Program-made: the position numbers and the translations under genes
The notes under the pieces: generated by a model
The model's input: only the letters and a program-made list of their open reading frames with translations
Databases searched by the model: none
What the model was told of the DNA's origin: nothing
From: Tersicoccus solisilvae
GTDB lineage: Bacteria > Actinomycetota > Actinomycetes > Actinomycetales > Micrococcaceae
Direction of reading: 5' to 3'
DNA length: 64,000 bases
NCBI RefSeq assembly: GCF_014643255.1
Contig: NZ_BMJI01000004.1
Span: 62,001-126,000 of the forward strand
Shown: in pieces, positions 9,205 through 18,302 of the stretch
How the letters are laid out: each line of letters begins with the position of its first letter
How positions within the stretch are numbered: the first letter of the stretch is position 1

Positions 9205-10122
9205 TCAGACGAGGGGGTCGCGACGGGCGCGGGTGGCGTCGGCGCGGGCTGCGAGGTCGGCGTCCGCCGGGTAGACGACCTCCTCGAGCACCAGCGGATG
9301 CGGCGGAGCGAGCCGGGTGGCGGAGTCACGGATCCGGGCGTCGAGCCGCTCCCGCACCCAGCCGGTGTCCCGCCGCCCGTCACCGGCCTGCAGGGCGGCG
9401 CCGATCAGGCCACGCACCATGTGGTGGCAGAACGCGTCGGCCTGCACGTCGGCGACGACGACGCCGTCGGGCTCGCGCGTGAACGCGAAGCGTTGCAGCT
9501 CCCGGACGGTGGTGGCGTGCTCCCGCGGCTTGCAGAAGGAGAGGAAGTCGCCGACACCGGTGACGGCGGCCGCCGCCGCGTTGAGCGCGTCGACATCGAG
9601 GGCCTCCGGGTGCCACAGCACACTGCCGCGCCGCAGCGGGTCACGGCCGGCGGCCGGGTCGGCGATCCGGTAGCTGTAGCGCCGGGCGAGGGCGGAGAAG
9701 CGGGCGTCGAACCCGGCCGGCGCGACGGCGGCCCGGTGCACGACGACGGCGTCGGCCGCGTGCGGGCCGATGTCCCCGAGCACCCGGCCGAGCACCCCGC
9801 GCATGCGGCGCAGCAGCGCGTCGGCCGGGTCGCCGGTGTCGCGGCGGCGCAGGCCCTCCCACTCCGTGGCGGTGACGTCGAGATGGGCGACCTGGCCCCG
9901 GGCGTGCACGCCGGCGTCGGTTCGGCCGGCCACGGTCAGCCGCACGGGCCGGCGCAGCAGCAGCGCCAGTCCGTCCTCCAGCGCCCCCTGCACGGTGGGG
10001 GCGGCGGGTTGGGTGGCCCAGCCGGCGAACGGGGCGCCGTCGTAGGCGATGCCGAGCCGGATTCGCAGCATCGGCTCGTCCTCCCCCGGCTCCGGGCGCG
10101 GGAACGTCACCTGCGCGCTCAT
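9205..10122 (-). CDS. truA: tRNA pseudouridine(38-40) synthase
   Basis: 305 aa. TruA isomerises uridines at positions 38-40 of the tRNA anticodon stem. The catalytic Asp is in GRTDAGVHARGQVAH (Asp69), and the later motifs CHHMVRGLIGAAL and RRYSYRI are present. The start at 10122 has a strong GGAGGAGA ribosome binding site; an in-frame upstream ATG at 10191 lies inside the rplQ terminator and is rejected. truA after rplQ is a widespread arrangement. Confidence 0.95.
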   Translation of the reverse strand: MSAQVTFPRPEPGEDEPMLRIRLGIAYDGAPFAGWATQPAAPTVQGALEDGLALLLRRPVRLTVAGRTDAGVHARGQVAHLDVTATEWEGLRRRDTGDPADALLRRMRGVLGRVLGDIGPHAADAVVVHRAAVAPAGFDARFSALARRYSYRIADPAAGRDPLRRGSVLWHPEALDVDALNAAAAAVTGVGDFLSFCKPREHATTVRELQRFAFTREPDGVVVADVQADAFCHHMVRGLIGAALQAGDGRRDTGWVRERLDARIRDSATRLAPPHPLVLEEVVYPADADLAARADATRARRDPLV

Positions 10123-10157
10123 GTTCTCCTCCGAGCTCGGAATTCCTGGGTAACGCA

Positions 10158-10193
10158 CGATGCCCGCCCCCGCGAGTGCGGGGACGGGCATCG
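10158..10193 (-). terminator. Terminator after rplQ
   Basis: CGATGCCCG (10158-10166) pairs with CGGGCATCG (10185-10193), with further CCCC/GGGG pairing inside. It lies between rplQ and the truA ribosome binding site, so truA either has its own promoter or depends on read-through. Confidence 0.75.
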
Positions 10194-10211
10194 ACGTGCG
10201 ATCACGCGGGG

Positions 10212-10775
10212 TCAGGCCTTCTCGGCGTCGCCCTCGGCCGTGACGGTCGCCTCGGTGGTCCCGGCCTCGGCCGGAGCCTCGGTCGTGGTCTCCGCAGCGG
10301 CGTCCTCCACCGTGCTGTCCTCGGCCGGGGCCTCGGCAGCGGCGGCGGGGGCCGCGGACGCGCCGGCACGCCGCGTGGCGTTCTCGGCCTCGGCCACGGT
10401 GGCCTGCTTCGGCGAGACCGGCTCGAGCACGAGCTCGATCACGGCCATCGGCGCGTTGTCACCCTTGCGGGGGCCGATCTTGGTGATGCGGGTGTACCCG
10501 CCGTCGCGCTGCGACACGGCCGGGGCGATCTCGGTGAAGAGCTCGTGGACCACGGTCTTGTCGTGGATGACGCCGAGCACGCGCCGGCGCGAGGCCAGGT
10601 CGCCGCGCTTGGCGAAGGTGACGAGGCGCTCGGCGAACGGCCGGAGGCGCTTGGCCTTGGTCACCGTGGTGGTGATCCGCCGGTGCTCGAACAGCGACTG
10701 CGCCAGGTTGGCGAGCATGAGGCGCTCGTGGGCGGGACCGCCTCCGAGGCGCGGACCCTTGGTGGGGGTGGGCAT
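10212..10775 (-). CDS. rplQ: 50S ribosomal protein L17
   Basis: 187 aa. The L17 core ([26 protein letters not shown]... to about residue 120) is followed by a roughly 65-residue acidic Ala/Glu/Thr-rich tail, longer than the 120-130 aa of E. coli L17 and typical of Actinobacteria. L17 sits near the polypeptide exit tunnel. It is the last gene of the alpha operon, 26 bp after rpoA. Confidence 0.97.
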   Translation of the reverse strand: MPTPTKGPRLGGGPAHERLMLANLAQSLFEHRRITTTVTKAKRLRPFAERLVTFAKRGDLASRRRVLGVIHDKTVVHELFTEIAPAVSQRDGGYTRITKIGPRKGDNAPMAVIELVLEPVSPKQATVAEAENATRRAGASAAPAAAAEAPAEDSTVEDAAAETTTEAPAEAGTTEATVTAEGDAEKA

Positions 10776-10801
10776 GATTGTTCTCCTCTAGAAACGGCGG
10801 A

Positions 10802-11809
10802 TCAGAGTTCGTCGTCGCCGTACTCGGCGTCGTCCTCTTCCAGGGCGGCACGGGCGGCCAGGTCGAAGCCCGGGGGCGAGTCCTTCAGCGAGAGGCCGAG
10901 CTCGAGGAGCTTGGCCTTGACCTCGTCGATGGACTTGGCGCCGAAGTTCCGGATGTCCATCAGGTCCGCCTCGGACCGGGCGACGAGCTCACCCACGCTG
11001 TGGATGCCCTCGCGCTTGAGGCAGTTGTAGGACCGGACCGTCAGCTCCAGGTCCTCGATCGGCAGCGCCATGTCGGCGGCGAGGGCGGCGTCCGTCGGGG
11101 ACGGGCCGATCTCGATGCCCTCGGCCGCGGTGTTCAGCTCGCGGGCCAGGCCGAACAGCTCCACCAGGGTGGTGCCGGCCGAGGCGACGGCGTCACGGGG
11201 GCTGATCGCGGCCTTCGTCTCGACGTCGACGACCAGGCTGTCGAAGTCGGTGCGCTGCTCGACGCGGGTGGCGTCGACGCGGAAGGTCACCTTCAGGACG
11301 GGCGAGTAGATCGAGTCGACCGGGATCCGGCCGATCTCCGCGTCGAAGGACTTGTTCTGCGCCGCCGAGACGTAGCCGCGGCCGCGCTCGATGGTCAGCT
11401 CGACCTCGAACGTGCCCTTGTCGTTCAGCGTGGCGATGTGCAGGTCCGGGTTGTGGAACTCGACGCCGGCCGGCGGGGCGATGTCCGCGGCGGTGACGAC
11501 GCCCGGACCCTGCTTGCGCAGGTAGGCGACGACGGGCTCGTCGTGCTCCGAGGAGACCGAGAGCTGCTTGATGTTCAGGATGATCTCGGTGACGTCCTCC
11601 TTGACCCCGGGGACCGTCGTGAACTCGTGCAGCACACCGTCGATGCGGATGCTGGTCACGGCGGCGCCGGGGATGGAGGAGAGCAGGGTCCGCCGCAGCG
11701 AGTTGCCGAGCGTGTAGCCGAAACCGGGCTCGAGCGGTTCGATGGTGAAACGGGAGCGCGTCTCGGAGACGACGTCTTCCGTGAGCGTGGGGCGCTGTGC
11801 AATGAGCAC
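10802..11809 (-). CDS. rpoA: DNA-directed RNA polymerase subunit alpha
   Basis: 335 aa. The N-terminal assembly domain ([25 protein letters not shown]) is followed by a flexible acidic linker and the helix-hairpin-helix C-terminal domain ([24 protein letters not shown]) that contacts UP elements and activators. Start is GTG at 11809 with AAGGAA upstream. The 164-bp gap to rpsK is unusually long for this operon and contains a TATAGC box, so rpoA-rplQ may also have its own promoter. Confidence 0.97.
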   Translation of the reverse strand: MLIAQRPTLTEDVVSETRSRFTIEPLEPGFGYTLGNSLRRTLLSSIPGAAVTSIRIDGVLHEFTTVPGVKEDVTEIILNIKQLSVSSEHDEPVVAYLRKQGPGVVTAADIAPPAGVEFHNPDLHIATLNDKGTFEVELTIERGRGYVSAAQNKSFDAEIGRIPVDSIYSPVLKVTFRVDATRVEQRTDFDSLVVDVETKAAISPRDAVASAGTTLVELFGLARELNTAAEGIEIGPSPTDAALAADMALPIEDLELTVRSYNCLKREGIHSVGELVARSEADLMDIRNFGAKSIDEVKAKLLELGLSLKDSPPGFDLAARAALEEDDAEYGDDEL

Positions 11810-11834
11810 TTCGGAGGTTTCCTTTCAGCGAGCG

Positions 11835-11846
11835 ACCGCTATATGA
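11835..11846 (-). promoter_or_regulatory. 12-mer upstream of rpoA, shared with the rpoB leader
   Basis: The plus-strand sequence ACCGCTATATGA (minus: TCATATAGCGGT) occurs here, 26 nt before the rpoA start, and again at 52227-52238 upstream of rpoB. TATAGC could act as a -10 box, giving a leader of about 23 nt, but no matching -35 is seen. It may instead be a shared control site. Confidence 0.45.
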
Positions 11847-11973
11847 CGCAACACAGTGGTGGAATGACCGGGTCCGTCCACCGGCGGGGCGTCGGCATCA
11901 CGCCGAGGCCGCCGGCGGTGGCACGACCGAGCGACCGGACCCGCGCAGGAGCGGACCCGGTCGCCGGGGAGGA

Positions 11974-12375
11974 TCAGACGCGGCGGCGCTTGGGCGGGCG
12001 GCAGCCGTTGTGGGCGCTGGGGGTGACGTCCTGGATCGTGCCGACCTCCAGGCCGGTGGCCTGCAGCGACCGGATCGCGGTCTCACGACCGGAACCGGGA
12101 CCCTTGACGAACACGTCGACCTTCTTGACGCCGTGCTCCTGCGCACGCTTGGCGGCCGACTCGGCGGCCATCTGCGCGGCGTACGGGGTGGACTTGCGGG
12201 AGCCCTTGAAGCCGACCTCGCCGGCCGAGGCCCACGAGATCACGGCACCGCTCGGATCGGTGATCGAGACGATGGTGTTGTTGAAGGTGCTCTTGATGTG
12301 CGCCTGGCCCAGCGTGATGTTCTTCTTGTCCTTGCGGCGCGGCTTGCGCACCGCGGAGCGGGTCTTCGGGGGCAT
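11974..12375 (-). CDS. rpsK: 30S ribosomal protein S11
   Basis: 133 aa. Core motifs [16 protein letters not shown], the [12 protein letters not shown] block and the C-terminal [15 protein letters not shown] tail identify S11, which lines the 30S platform and mRNA exit path. ATG at 12375 is preceded by GGAG; longer in-frame starts would run into rpsM and are rejected. Confidence 0.97.
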   Translation of the reverse strand: MPPKTRSAVRKPRRKDKKNITLGQAHIKSTFNNTIVSITDPSGAVISWASAGEVGFKGSRKSTPYAAQMAAESAAKRAQEHGVKKVDVFVKGPGSGRETAIRSLQATGLEVGTIQDVTPSAHNGCRPPKRRRV

Positions 12376-12424
12376 GTCTACTCTCCTGGGATGGGATCTG
12401 CGTTCGCGAGAGGTCCGCTGAGAA

Positions 12425-12799
12425 TCAGCGGGCCTTCTTCTTGCCGGCCACGGTGCGCTTCGGGCCCTTGCGGGTGCGCGCGTTCGTCTTCGTGCGCTGG
12501 CCGCGCACCGGCAGGCCGCGGCGGTGCCGCAGGCCCTCGTAGCTGCCGATCTCGACCTTGCGGCGGATGTCGGCGGCCACCTCACGGCGGAGATCACCCT
12601 CGACCCGGAAGTTGCCCTCGATGTAGTCGCGCAGCTGCACCAGCTGGTCGTCCGTCAGGTCCTTGACCCGGATGTCCGGGCTGATCCCGGTCTCGGCCAG
12701 GGTCTGGTGCGCGCGGGTGCGGCCCACGCCGTAGATGTAGGTCAGCGCGATCTCGACCCGCTTCTCACGGGGAATGTCGACGCCAGCGAGACGTGCCAT
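12425..12799 (-). CDS. rpsM: 30S ribosomal protein S13
   Basis: 124 aa, full length ([17 protein letters not shown] ... [14 protein letters not shown]). S13 lies at the 30S head and contacts the P-site tRNA and the 50S subunit. GGAG precedes the ATG. It is 49 bp ahead of rpsK, and a 190-bp hairpin-rich gap separates it from rpmJ. Confidence 0.97.
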   Translation of the reverse strand: MARLAGVDIPREKRVEIALTYIYGVGRTRAHQTLAETGISPDIRVKDLTDDQLVQLRDYIEGNFRVEGDLRREVAADIRRKVEIGSYEGLRHRRGLPVRGQRTKTNARTRKGPKRTVAGKKKAR

Positions 12800-12970
12800 G
12801 TGGCGGTTCTCCTTGTTTCATCCGGAGGTCTGAGGCATCACCGTCCACGGCGGTCTCGCCGTGGTCCCCGGCCTCCGGGACCGGGGGTGTGCGGGCTGCG
12901 CCCGCGGTGGTGCCTGTCGTGGCCGGCGCCGACGGCGCCGGGGGTGGGTGCTGTCGCACCCGGTGCGGCC

Positions 12971-12998
12971 CAGGGCCTCCCGAAGGAGGTCAGCCCTG
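12971..12998 (-). terminator. Stable hairpin overlapping the rpmJ stop codon
   Basis: On the minus strand CAGGG/CCCTG and CCTCC/GGAGG arms close on a TTCG loop, the extra-stable cUUCGg tetraloop in RNA. The stem includes the rpmJ TGA. Further inverted repeats (GGCGCC/GGCGCC, CACGGC/GCCGTG) fill the 12800-12970 gap. This may be an attenuator or processing site between rpmJ and rpsM. Confidence 0.55.
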
Positions 12999-13103
12999 GC
13001 GCTGCTTGTGGCGTGGGTTCTCGCAGATCACCATGACCCGGCCGTTGCGGCGGATCACCTTGCACTTGTCGCAGATCGGCTTCACGCTCGGTTGGACCTT
13101 CAT
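12990..13103 (-). CDS. rpmJ: 50S ribosomal protein L36 (zinc-ribbon form)
   Basis: 37 aa: [20 protein letters not shown], then [17 protein letters not shown]. It was found by translating the strand directly because it is very short. Cys11, Cys14, Cys27 and His32 form the Zn-binding C+ type L36, not a zinc-free paralogue. It lies 15 bp after infA, the conserved infA-rpmJ-rpsM-rpsK-rpoA-rplQ order. AGGAAAG precedes the ATG. Confidence 0.96.
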   Translation of the reverse strand: MKVQPSVKPICDKCKVIRRNGRVMVICENPRHKQRQG

Positions 13104-13118
13104 GTCTTTCCTTTGCGT

Positions 13119-13340
13119 TTACTTGTAGCGGTAGACGATGCGGCCGCGAGACAGGTCGTAGGGAGAGAGCTCCACCACCACCCGGTCCTCGGGGAGGATC
13201 CGGATGTAGTGCTGACGCATCTTCCCGGAGATGTGGGCGAGCACGAGGTGACCGTTGGACAACTCCACCCGGAAGGTGGCGTTGGGCAGCGCCTCGGTCA
13301 CTGTGCCCTCGATCTCGATGACACCGTCTTTCTTGGCCAT
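13119..13340 (-). CDS. infA: Translation initiation factor IF-1
   Basis: 73 aa, the single OB-fold of IF-1 ([20 protein letters not shown] ... [11 protein letters not shown]), which occupies the 30S A site during initiation. The ATG at 13340 has GGAG upstream; the frame is open farther upstream, but those residues are not part of the family. First gene of the alpha operon. Confidence 0.97.
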   Translation of the reverse strand: MAKKDGVIEIEGTVTEALPNATFRVELSNGHLVLAHISGKMRQHYIRILPEDRVVVELSPYDLSRGRIVYRYK

Positions 13341-13496
13341 GAACTCCGCTATCGTTTTCTCGTCCGCCCCGGTCGAGGCGGTGGGACGTTCCCGATCGTC
13401 CGGGTCCGTCGCGTGGACATGCGGTCGCCCGGGTGGGGAACTCGTCTCACCGGGGAACGGACACGCCGCGCAAAGGGCGCAGACAACCAACAGACG

Positions 13497-13525
13497 AGTC
13501 TACGCGGATCAGCCCCCGAAGGGAA
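13497..13525 (-). promoter_or_regulatory. Candidate promoter of the infA-rpmJ-rpsM-K-rpoA-rplQ operon
   Basis: -10 TAGACT (13497-13502) is separated by 17 bp from a weak -35 TTCCCT (13520-13525). The leader would be about 150 nt. TAGACT recurs as the -10 upstream of rpoB, tuf and tRNA-Trp in this window. map ends 25 bp farther upstream. Confidence 0.55.
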
Positions 13526-13550
13526 ATCGGGGCGGACGTCGGCGCCCGGT

Positions 13551-14378
13551 TCAGGGGGCGACGGGCGTGACGCCGTAGGGCGCGAGCCGGGCCGCGCCGC
13601 CGTCCGGCGCGGTGAGCACCCAGATGCCGTCCTCGTGCCGGGCCACCGAGTGCTCCCAGTGGGCGGCGCGGGCGCCGTCGACGGTCACGACGGTCCAGTC
13701 GTCGTCGAGCACGGCCGTCTCCAGCCCTCCGGCCACGAGCATCGGCTCGATGGCCAGGCAGAGCCCGGCCCGGGCCTTCGGGCCGCGGTCACGGGCCCGG
13801 TAGTTGAGCACGTCGGGCGGCTGGTGCATGGCGGTGCCGATGCCGTGGCCGACATAGTCCTCGAGGATGCCGAACCGCTCCCCCGCCAGCTCGGTGACCC
13901 GGTCGTCGATCGCGGCGCCGACGTCCCCGACGCGGGTCGCCGTCGCGAACGCGGCCACCCCCGCCCACATGGCCTCCTCGGTGACCCGGGAGAGCTCGAC
14001 GTCGGCGGGGTCCGCCTCGCCCACGATCAGGGTGCGGGCGCTGTCGCCGTGCCAGCCGTCGACGATCGCGCCGCCGTCGATGGAGACCAGGTCCCCGTCG
14101 GCGAGCCGGTAGCTCCCCGGGATGCCGTGCACCACCTGCTGGTTCACCGAGATGCACAGGGTGGCCGGGTACCCGTGGTAACCGAGGAAGTTCGACGTGG
14201 CGCCGGCAGCACGGATGACCGCGGCCGCGGCGGCGTCGATCTCGGCGGTGCTGACCCCCACCCGGGCGGCGGCGACCGCGGCGTCCAGGGCCGCGGACGT
14301 GACGCGGCCGGCCTCGACCATGTGCGCCATCTGCTCGCGGGACTTGTACTCGATGCCGTGCCGGGCGAAGGGGGACAT
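13551..14378 (-). CDS. map: Methionine aminopeptidase, type I
   Basis: 275 aa. It removes the initiator Met from nascent proteins. The metal ligands are in recognisable blocks: DGGAIVDGWHGDSAR (two Asp), VGHGIGTAMHQPP (His), AIEPM (Glu), and a final Glu near the C-terminus. Starts 2 nt after the adk stop, so it is coupled with secY-adk. Confidence 0.96.
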   Translation of the reverse strand: MSPFARHGIEYKSREQMAHMVEAGRVTSAALDAAVAAARVGVSTAEIDAAAAAVIRAAGATSNFLGYHGYPATLCISVNQQVVHGIPGSYRLADGDLVSIDGGAIVDGWHGDSARTLIVGEADPADVELSRVTEEAMWAGVAAFATATRVGDVGAAIDDRVTELAGERFGILEDYVGHGIGTAMHQPPDVLNYRARDRGPKARAGLCLAIEPMLVAGGLETAVLDDDWTVVTVDGARAAHWEHSVARHEDGIWVLTAPDGGAARLAPYGVTPVAP

Positions 14379-14380
14379 CG

Positions 14381-15013
14381 TCAGGCCTGGCGCTCGATGA
14401 CGCGCGCCATGGCGGCCATCACACGATCCGTGACCTCGTCGATCGCGCCGATGCCGTCCACCTCGACGAGGATTCCCCGGCCCGCGTACTCCTTGACGAC
14501 GGCGGACGTCTGCTGGGTGTAGAGGTCGAGCCGATGCCGGATCACCGATTCGTTGTCGTCCGTGCGGCCTTCCTCGGCGGCGCGGCTGAGAAGACGGCGG
14601 ACCAGTTCCTCGTGGTCGGCGGTCAGCTGCAGGACGAGGTCCAGGCTGGTGCTGCCGGCGGCGAGGATGGCGTCCAGCTCCTCCACCTGGGCGGTGGTGC
14701 GCGGGTAGCCGTCGAGGAGGAAGCCGCCGGCGACGTCCGCCTGGGCCAGCCGTTCGCGGACCATGTTGTTCGTCACCGAGTCCGGCACGAAGTCGCCGGC
14801 GTCCATGTAGGACTTCGCCTCGATGCCGAGCGGCGTGCGCTCCTTGACGTTGGCCCGGAAGATGTCGCCCGTGGAGATGGCGACGATGCCGAGCCGCTCA
14901 CTGATGCGCGCGGCCTGGGTGCCCTTGCCGGAGCCCGGCGGACCGATGATCAGCATCCGCACGCCCGCGGCCGCCAGGGAAGCCGTCTGTGCCTGTACGT
15001 CCGTCTGAGTCAT
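14381..15013 (-). CDS. adk: Adenylate kinase
   Basis: 210 aa. It equilibrates ATP, AMP and ADP. P-loop GPPGSGKGT at residues 24-32; DGYPRTTAQ and the short LID (no zinc finger) as in other Actinobacteria. The start overlaps the secY stop as ATGA, indicating translational coupling, but gives a 19-residue leader before the usual N-terminus (MLIIGPPG). A start at that internal Met is possible, though it lacks a ribosome binding site. Confidence 0.95.
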   Translation of the reverse strand: MTQTDVQAQTASLAAAGVRMLIIGPPGSGKGTQAARISERLGIVAISTGDIFRANVKERTPLGIEAKSYMDAGDFVPDSVTNNMVRERLAQADVAGGFLLDGYPRTTAQVEELDAILAAGSTSLDLVLQLTADHEELVRRLLSRAAEEGRTDDNESVIRHRLDLYTQQTSAVVKEYAGRGILVEVDGIGAIDEVTDRVMAAMARVIERQA

Positions 15014-16320
15014 CGCAGGAGCCCTTCGTAGTGTCGTTGCTGCAGTTGCGCGTCGATCTGCTTCACCGTCTCGAGCCCGACACCCACGACGATCAGCAGC
15101 GACGTCCCGCCGAACGGGAAGTTCTGGTTCGCGCCGAACATCACGAGGGCGATCAGCGGGAGCAGGGCGACCACCGCGAGGTAGATCGCCCCGGGCAGGG
15201 TGATCCGCGAGAGCACGTACTGCAGGTACTGCTCCGTCGGTCGGCCGGCCCGGATGCCCGGGATGAAGCCGCCGTACTTCTTCATGTTGTCGCTCACCTC
15301 GGTGGGGTTGAAGGTGATGGACCCGTAGAAGTACGTGAAGAAGATGATCAGCAGGGCGTACAGCGCCATGTACAGCGGGTGGTCGCCGCGGGTGAGGTAG
15401 TTGTTGATCCACACGACCCACCCGGCGGGTTCCTGCCCCGCCTGCGGGGTGTTGAACTGCGCGAGCAGGCTCGGCAGGTACAGCATCGAGGACGCGAAGA
15501 TCACGGGGATCACGCCGGCCATGTTGACCTTGATGGGGATGTACGTCGTGGTGCCGCCCACGGTCCGCCGTCCCACCATGCGTTTGGCGTACTGGACGGG
15601 GATGCGGCGCTGGGACTGCTCGACGAAGACGACGGCGGCGACGACGACGAGGCCGAGGACCAGCACGAGCAGGAACGTGCCCCAGCCCTTGGTCGTGAGG
15701 ATGGCACCGAGCGCGCTGGGGAAGCCGGCGGCCACGGAGGTGAAGATGAGGATGGACATGCCGTTGCCGACACCCTTCTCCGTCACCAGTTCGCCGAGCC
15801 ACATGATCAGCCCGGTGCCGGCCGTGAGCGTCACGATCAGCAGGACGATGGTCGCCGGGTCGTCCTGGGGGATGACCGGGTACGGGCAGTTGTTCAGCAG
15901 GGCACCGGACCGGGCCAGCGTCACGATCGTCGTCGCGTTCAGGACGCCGAGCCCGATGGTGAGGTAGCGCGTGTACTGCGTCAGCCTCGCCTGCCCGGTC
16001 TGCCCCTCCTCCCAGAGCGTCTGGAAGTAGGGGATCACGACGCGCAGCAGCTGGATGATGATGCTGGCGGTGATGTAGGGCATGATGCCGAGCGCGAAGA
16101 TGGACACCTGCAGCAGCGCTCCGCCGCTGAACAGGTTGACCAGCTGATACACGCCGCCCGAGGTGTTGCCGAGGGCGAGGCACTGCTGCACGTTGGCGTA
16201 GTCGACGCCCGGGGAGGGGACATACGCACCCGCCCGGTAGATGGCGATCACCGCCAGCGTGAACAACAACTTGCGTCGCAGATCGGGCGTCCGGAACGCC
16301 CGTCCAAGTGCGCTGAGCAA
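15010..16320 (-). CDS. secY: Preprotein translocase subunit SecY
   Basis: 436 aa with about ten membrane segments; it forms the Sec channel with SecE (encoded at 61.3 kb) and SecG. N-terminal FRTPDLRRKLLFTLAVIAIYR and the plug/TM2 region LFSGGALLQVSIFALGIMPYI are characteristic. Translation starts at TTG (16320) with a strong AGGAGG 4 nt upstream. A terminator separates it from rplO, so it needs its own promoter; TACACT at 16378-16383 is a possible -10. Confidence 0.96.
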   Translation of the reverse strand: MLSALGRAFRTPDLRRKLLFTLAVIAIYRAGAYVPSPGVDYANVQQCLALGNTSGGVYQLVNLFSGGALLQVSIFALGIMPYITASIIIQLLRVVIPYFQTLWEEGQTGQARLTQYTRYLTIGLGVLNATTIVTLARSGALLNNCPYPVIPQDDPATIVLLIVTLTAGTGLIMWLGELVTEKGVGNGMSILIFTSVAAGFPSALGAILTTKGWGTFLLVLVLGLVVVAAVVFVEQSQRRIPVQYAKRMVGRRTVGGTTTYIPIKVNMAGVIPVIFASSMLYLPSLLAQFNTPQAGQEPAGWVVWINNYLTRGDHPLYMALYALLIIFFTYFYGSITFNPTEVSDNMKKYGGFIPGIRAGRPTEQYLQYVLSRITLPGAIYLAVVALLPLIALVMFGANQNFPFGGTSLLIVVGVGLETVKQIDAQLQQRHYEGLLR

Positions 16321-16422
16321 GTGTCCTCCTGGAGAGAGTCAAGGGGTGGAAGCGGTGGCCGCTGGCCACAGCTTGCCAGTGTATCGGTAGTGGTTCCGGT
16401 GGCGTCGCCGCCCCGGATGCGA

Positions 16423-16463
16423 CGAACTCCCGGCCGAGGGTGTTCCCCTCGACCGGGAGTTCG
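16423..16463 (-). terminator. Strong terminator between rplO and secY
   Basis: CGAACTCCCGG (16423-16433) and CCGGGAGTTCG (16453-16463) are perfect arms, and GAGGG/CCCTC continues the stem inside. It lies 14 bp after rplO and should end the spc transcript. Confidence 0.85.
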
Positions 16464-16476
16464 GCTCACGTGCTGG

Positions 16477-16980
16477 TTACAGCGCGGTGGTGCTGCCGCC
16501 GGCGGCGGCGATCTTCTCGATCGCGCTGGCCGAGAACGCGTTCGCGGTGACGTTCACCGCGACGCCGATCTCGCCCGAGCCGAGGATCTTCACCGGCTGG
16601 TTCTTGCGGACGGCGCCCTTGGCGACCAGCGCCTCGACGTCCACCGTGCCGCCGGCCGGGAACAGCTCCGCGAGCTTGTCCAGGTTCACGACCTGGAACT
16701 CGACGCGGAACGGGTTCGTGAAGCCGCGCAGCTTCGGCATCCGCATGTGCAGCGGGAGCTGACCGCCGGCGAAGCCCGGGCGGACCTGGTACCGGGCCTT
16801 CGTGCCCTTGGTACCGCGGCCCGCGGTCTTGCCCTTGGAGCCCTCGCCGCGACCCACGCGGGTGCGGGCGGTCTTCGCGCCGGGAGCCGGCCGGAGGTGG
16901 TGGACCTTCAGGGCGTGGGTGGACCCGGCGCCCTCGACGGCCTCGTTCGTGTTCGTGTTCGTGTTCGTGTTCTCGCTCAT
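16477..16980 (-). CDS. rplO: 50S ribosomal protein L15
   Basis: 167 aa. The L15 core starts near residue 22 ([22 protein letters not shown]) and includes [19 protein letters not shown]. The N-terminus has an odd [13 protein letters not shown] run encoded by a hexanucleotide repeat. Its ATG overlaps the rpmD stop (ATGA). L15 is a late-assembly protein binding 23S rRNA near the central protuberance. Confidence 0.96.
   Translation of the reverse strand: MSENTNTNTNTNEAVEGAGSTHALKVHHLRPAPGAKTARTRVGRGEGSKGKTAGRGTKGTKARYQVRPGFAGGQLPLHMRMPKLRGFTNPFRVEFQVVNLDKLAELFPAGGTVDVEALVAKGAVRKNQPVKILGSGEIGVAVNVTANAFSASAIEKIAAAGGSTTAL
16945..16971 (-). repeat. In-frame hexanucleotide repeat at the start of rplO
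   Basis: Four and a half copies of GTTCGT (plus strand) encode alternating Asn-Thr at residues 4-12 of L15. Gain or loss of a unit keeps frame, so this is a slippage-tolerant length variant site. Confidence 0.9.
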
Positions 16981-17177
16981 TTCGCCTCCTCGACCTTCAC
17001 CAGGTGCGACACCGTGTGGATCATGCCCAGGGTCACGGCGTCGGCGTCACGCTCGACCGTGTGGCCGATCCGCTTGAGGCCGAGCGAACGCAGCGTGTCC
17101 CGCTGGTTCTGCTTGCCCCCGATGACGGACCGGATCTGGGTCACCTTCAGCTTGCCTTCGTACGTCGGCGCAGCCAT
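16977..17177 (-). CDS. rpmD: 50S ribosomal protein L30
   Basis: 66 aa, normal length ([24 protein letters not shown]). Starts 2 nt after the rpsE stop and overlaps rplO by 4 nt, so all three are tightly coupled. Confidence 0.96.
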   Translation of the reverse strand: MAAPTYEGKLKVTQIRSVIGGKQNQRDTLRSLGLKRIGHTVERDADAVTLGMIHTVSHLVKVEEAK

Positions 17178-17179
17178 GG

Positions 17180-17920
17180 TCACGCACCTGCCTTCTGGAT
17201 CGAGCGCAGCAGCGGCCCGGGGACGACCTCGTCCATGGGCAGGCCACGGCGGGCCGCCACGGAGCGGGGCTCCTCGAGACCCTTGAGCGCCGCCACCGTC
17301 GCGTGGACGATGTTGATGGCGTTCGAGGAGCCGAGCGACTTGGAGAGCACGTCGTGGATGCCGGCGCACTCGAGCACGGCGCGCACCGGACCACCGGCGA
17401 TCACGCCGGTACCCGGTGTGGCCGGGCGGAGCATGACGACGCCCGCGGCGGCCTCACCCTGCACGCGGTGCGGGATGGTGCGGTCCTCGATGCGGGGGAC
17501 GCGGAAGAAGGACTTCTTCGCCTCCTCGACGCCCTTGGCGATCGCGGCCGGCACCTCCTTGGCCTTGCCGTAGCCGACACCGACCATCCCGTTGCCGTCA
17601 CCGACGACGACGAGGGCGGTGAAGGAGAACCGGCGGCCGCCCTTGACGACCTTGGCGACGCGGTTGATGTTCACGACGCGCTCGAGGAACTTGTCCCGAT
17701 CGTCGTCGCGGCCACCACGGCCACCACGGCCACCACGGCCGCCGTCACGGCCACGGCCGCGCTCACCGCGCTCGCCACGACCGCCGCGCTCACCCCGACC
17801 ACCGTCGGTGCGAGCACCGCCGTCGGTCCGCGTGCTGTCTGCGGCAGCGCCGGCGGTGTCCGCCGTGGTCGCCTCTGCGTTGTTCACCACAGTGTCCTTC
17901 TCGTTGTTCTGCTCGCTCAC
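17180..17920 (-). CDS. rpsE: 30S ribosomal protein S5 with Arg-Gly-rich N-terminal extension
   Basis: 246 aa against about 165 in E. coli. The conserved S5 domain begins near residue 75 ([21 protein letters not shown]) and keeps the spectinomycin-loop region. Residues 1-35 are acidic/Thr-rich; residues 36-70 are a run of RGG/RGE repeats, encoded by imperfect 9-bp repeats (17700-17800). GTG start overlaps the rplR stop (GTGA). S5 guards the mRNA entry tunnel; the extension's role is unknown. Confidence 0.96.
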   Translation of the reverse strand: MSEQNNEKDTVVNNAEATTADTAGAAADSTRTDGGARTDGGRGERGGRGERGERGRGRDGGRGGRGGRGGRDDDRDKFLERVVNINRVAKVVKGGRRFSFTALVVVGDGNGMVGVGYGKAKEVPAAIAKGVEEAKKSFFRVPRIEDRTIPHRVQGEAAAGVVMLRPATPGTGVIAGGPVRAVLECAGIHDVLSKSLGSSNAINIVHATVAALKGLEEPRSVAARRGLPMDEVVPGPLLRSIQKAGA

Positions 17921-18300
17921 AGTGCCAGCCCCTTCTCGCGGGCGCCCTCAGCAACCGCGGCCACCCGGCCGTGGTACTTGTTGCCCGCGCGGTCGAACAC
18001 GACGCTCGCCACACCGGCGGCCTGGGCGCGCTCGGCGACCAGTTCGCCGACCCGGCGGGCCTTGGCGGTCTTGTCGGCCTCGAGCGACCGCAGGTCCGCC
18101 TCGAGGGTCGACGCCGACGCGAGGGTGACCCCGCGGGTGTCGTCGACGACCTGGACGAAGACGTGGCGGCTGGAGCGGGTGACGACCAGGCGCGGCCGGG
18201 TCGTCGTGCCGTTGACGTGCTTCCGGCCACGGACCTGGCGGCGAGCACGGGCGGCGGCCTTGCTCCGGCCCTTGATGACGGAGATCCCGATGGGAGTCAT
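17917..18300 (-). CDS. rplR: 50S ribosomal protein L18
   Basis: 127 aa. It binds 5S rRNA with L5. [20 protein letters not shown] and the closing [24 protein letters not shown] block are diagnostic. Two nt after rplF; overlaps rpsE by 4 nt. Confidence 0.97.
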   Translation of the reverse strand: MTPIGISVIKGRSKAAARARRQVRGRKHVNGTTTRPRLVVTRSSRHVFVQVVDDTRGVTLASASTLEADLRSLEADKTAKARRVGELVAERAQAAGVASVVFDRAGNKYHGRVAAVAEGAREKGLAL

Positions 18301-18302
18301 GG

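Noticed and set aside
14381-16369. Single 662-aa fusion ending in adenylate kinase
   Set aside because: The upstream part is secY read in the wrong frame; adk starts at 15013 with an ATGA overlap with secY.
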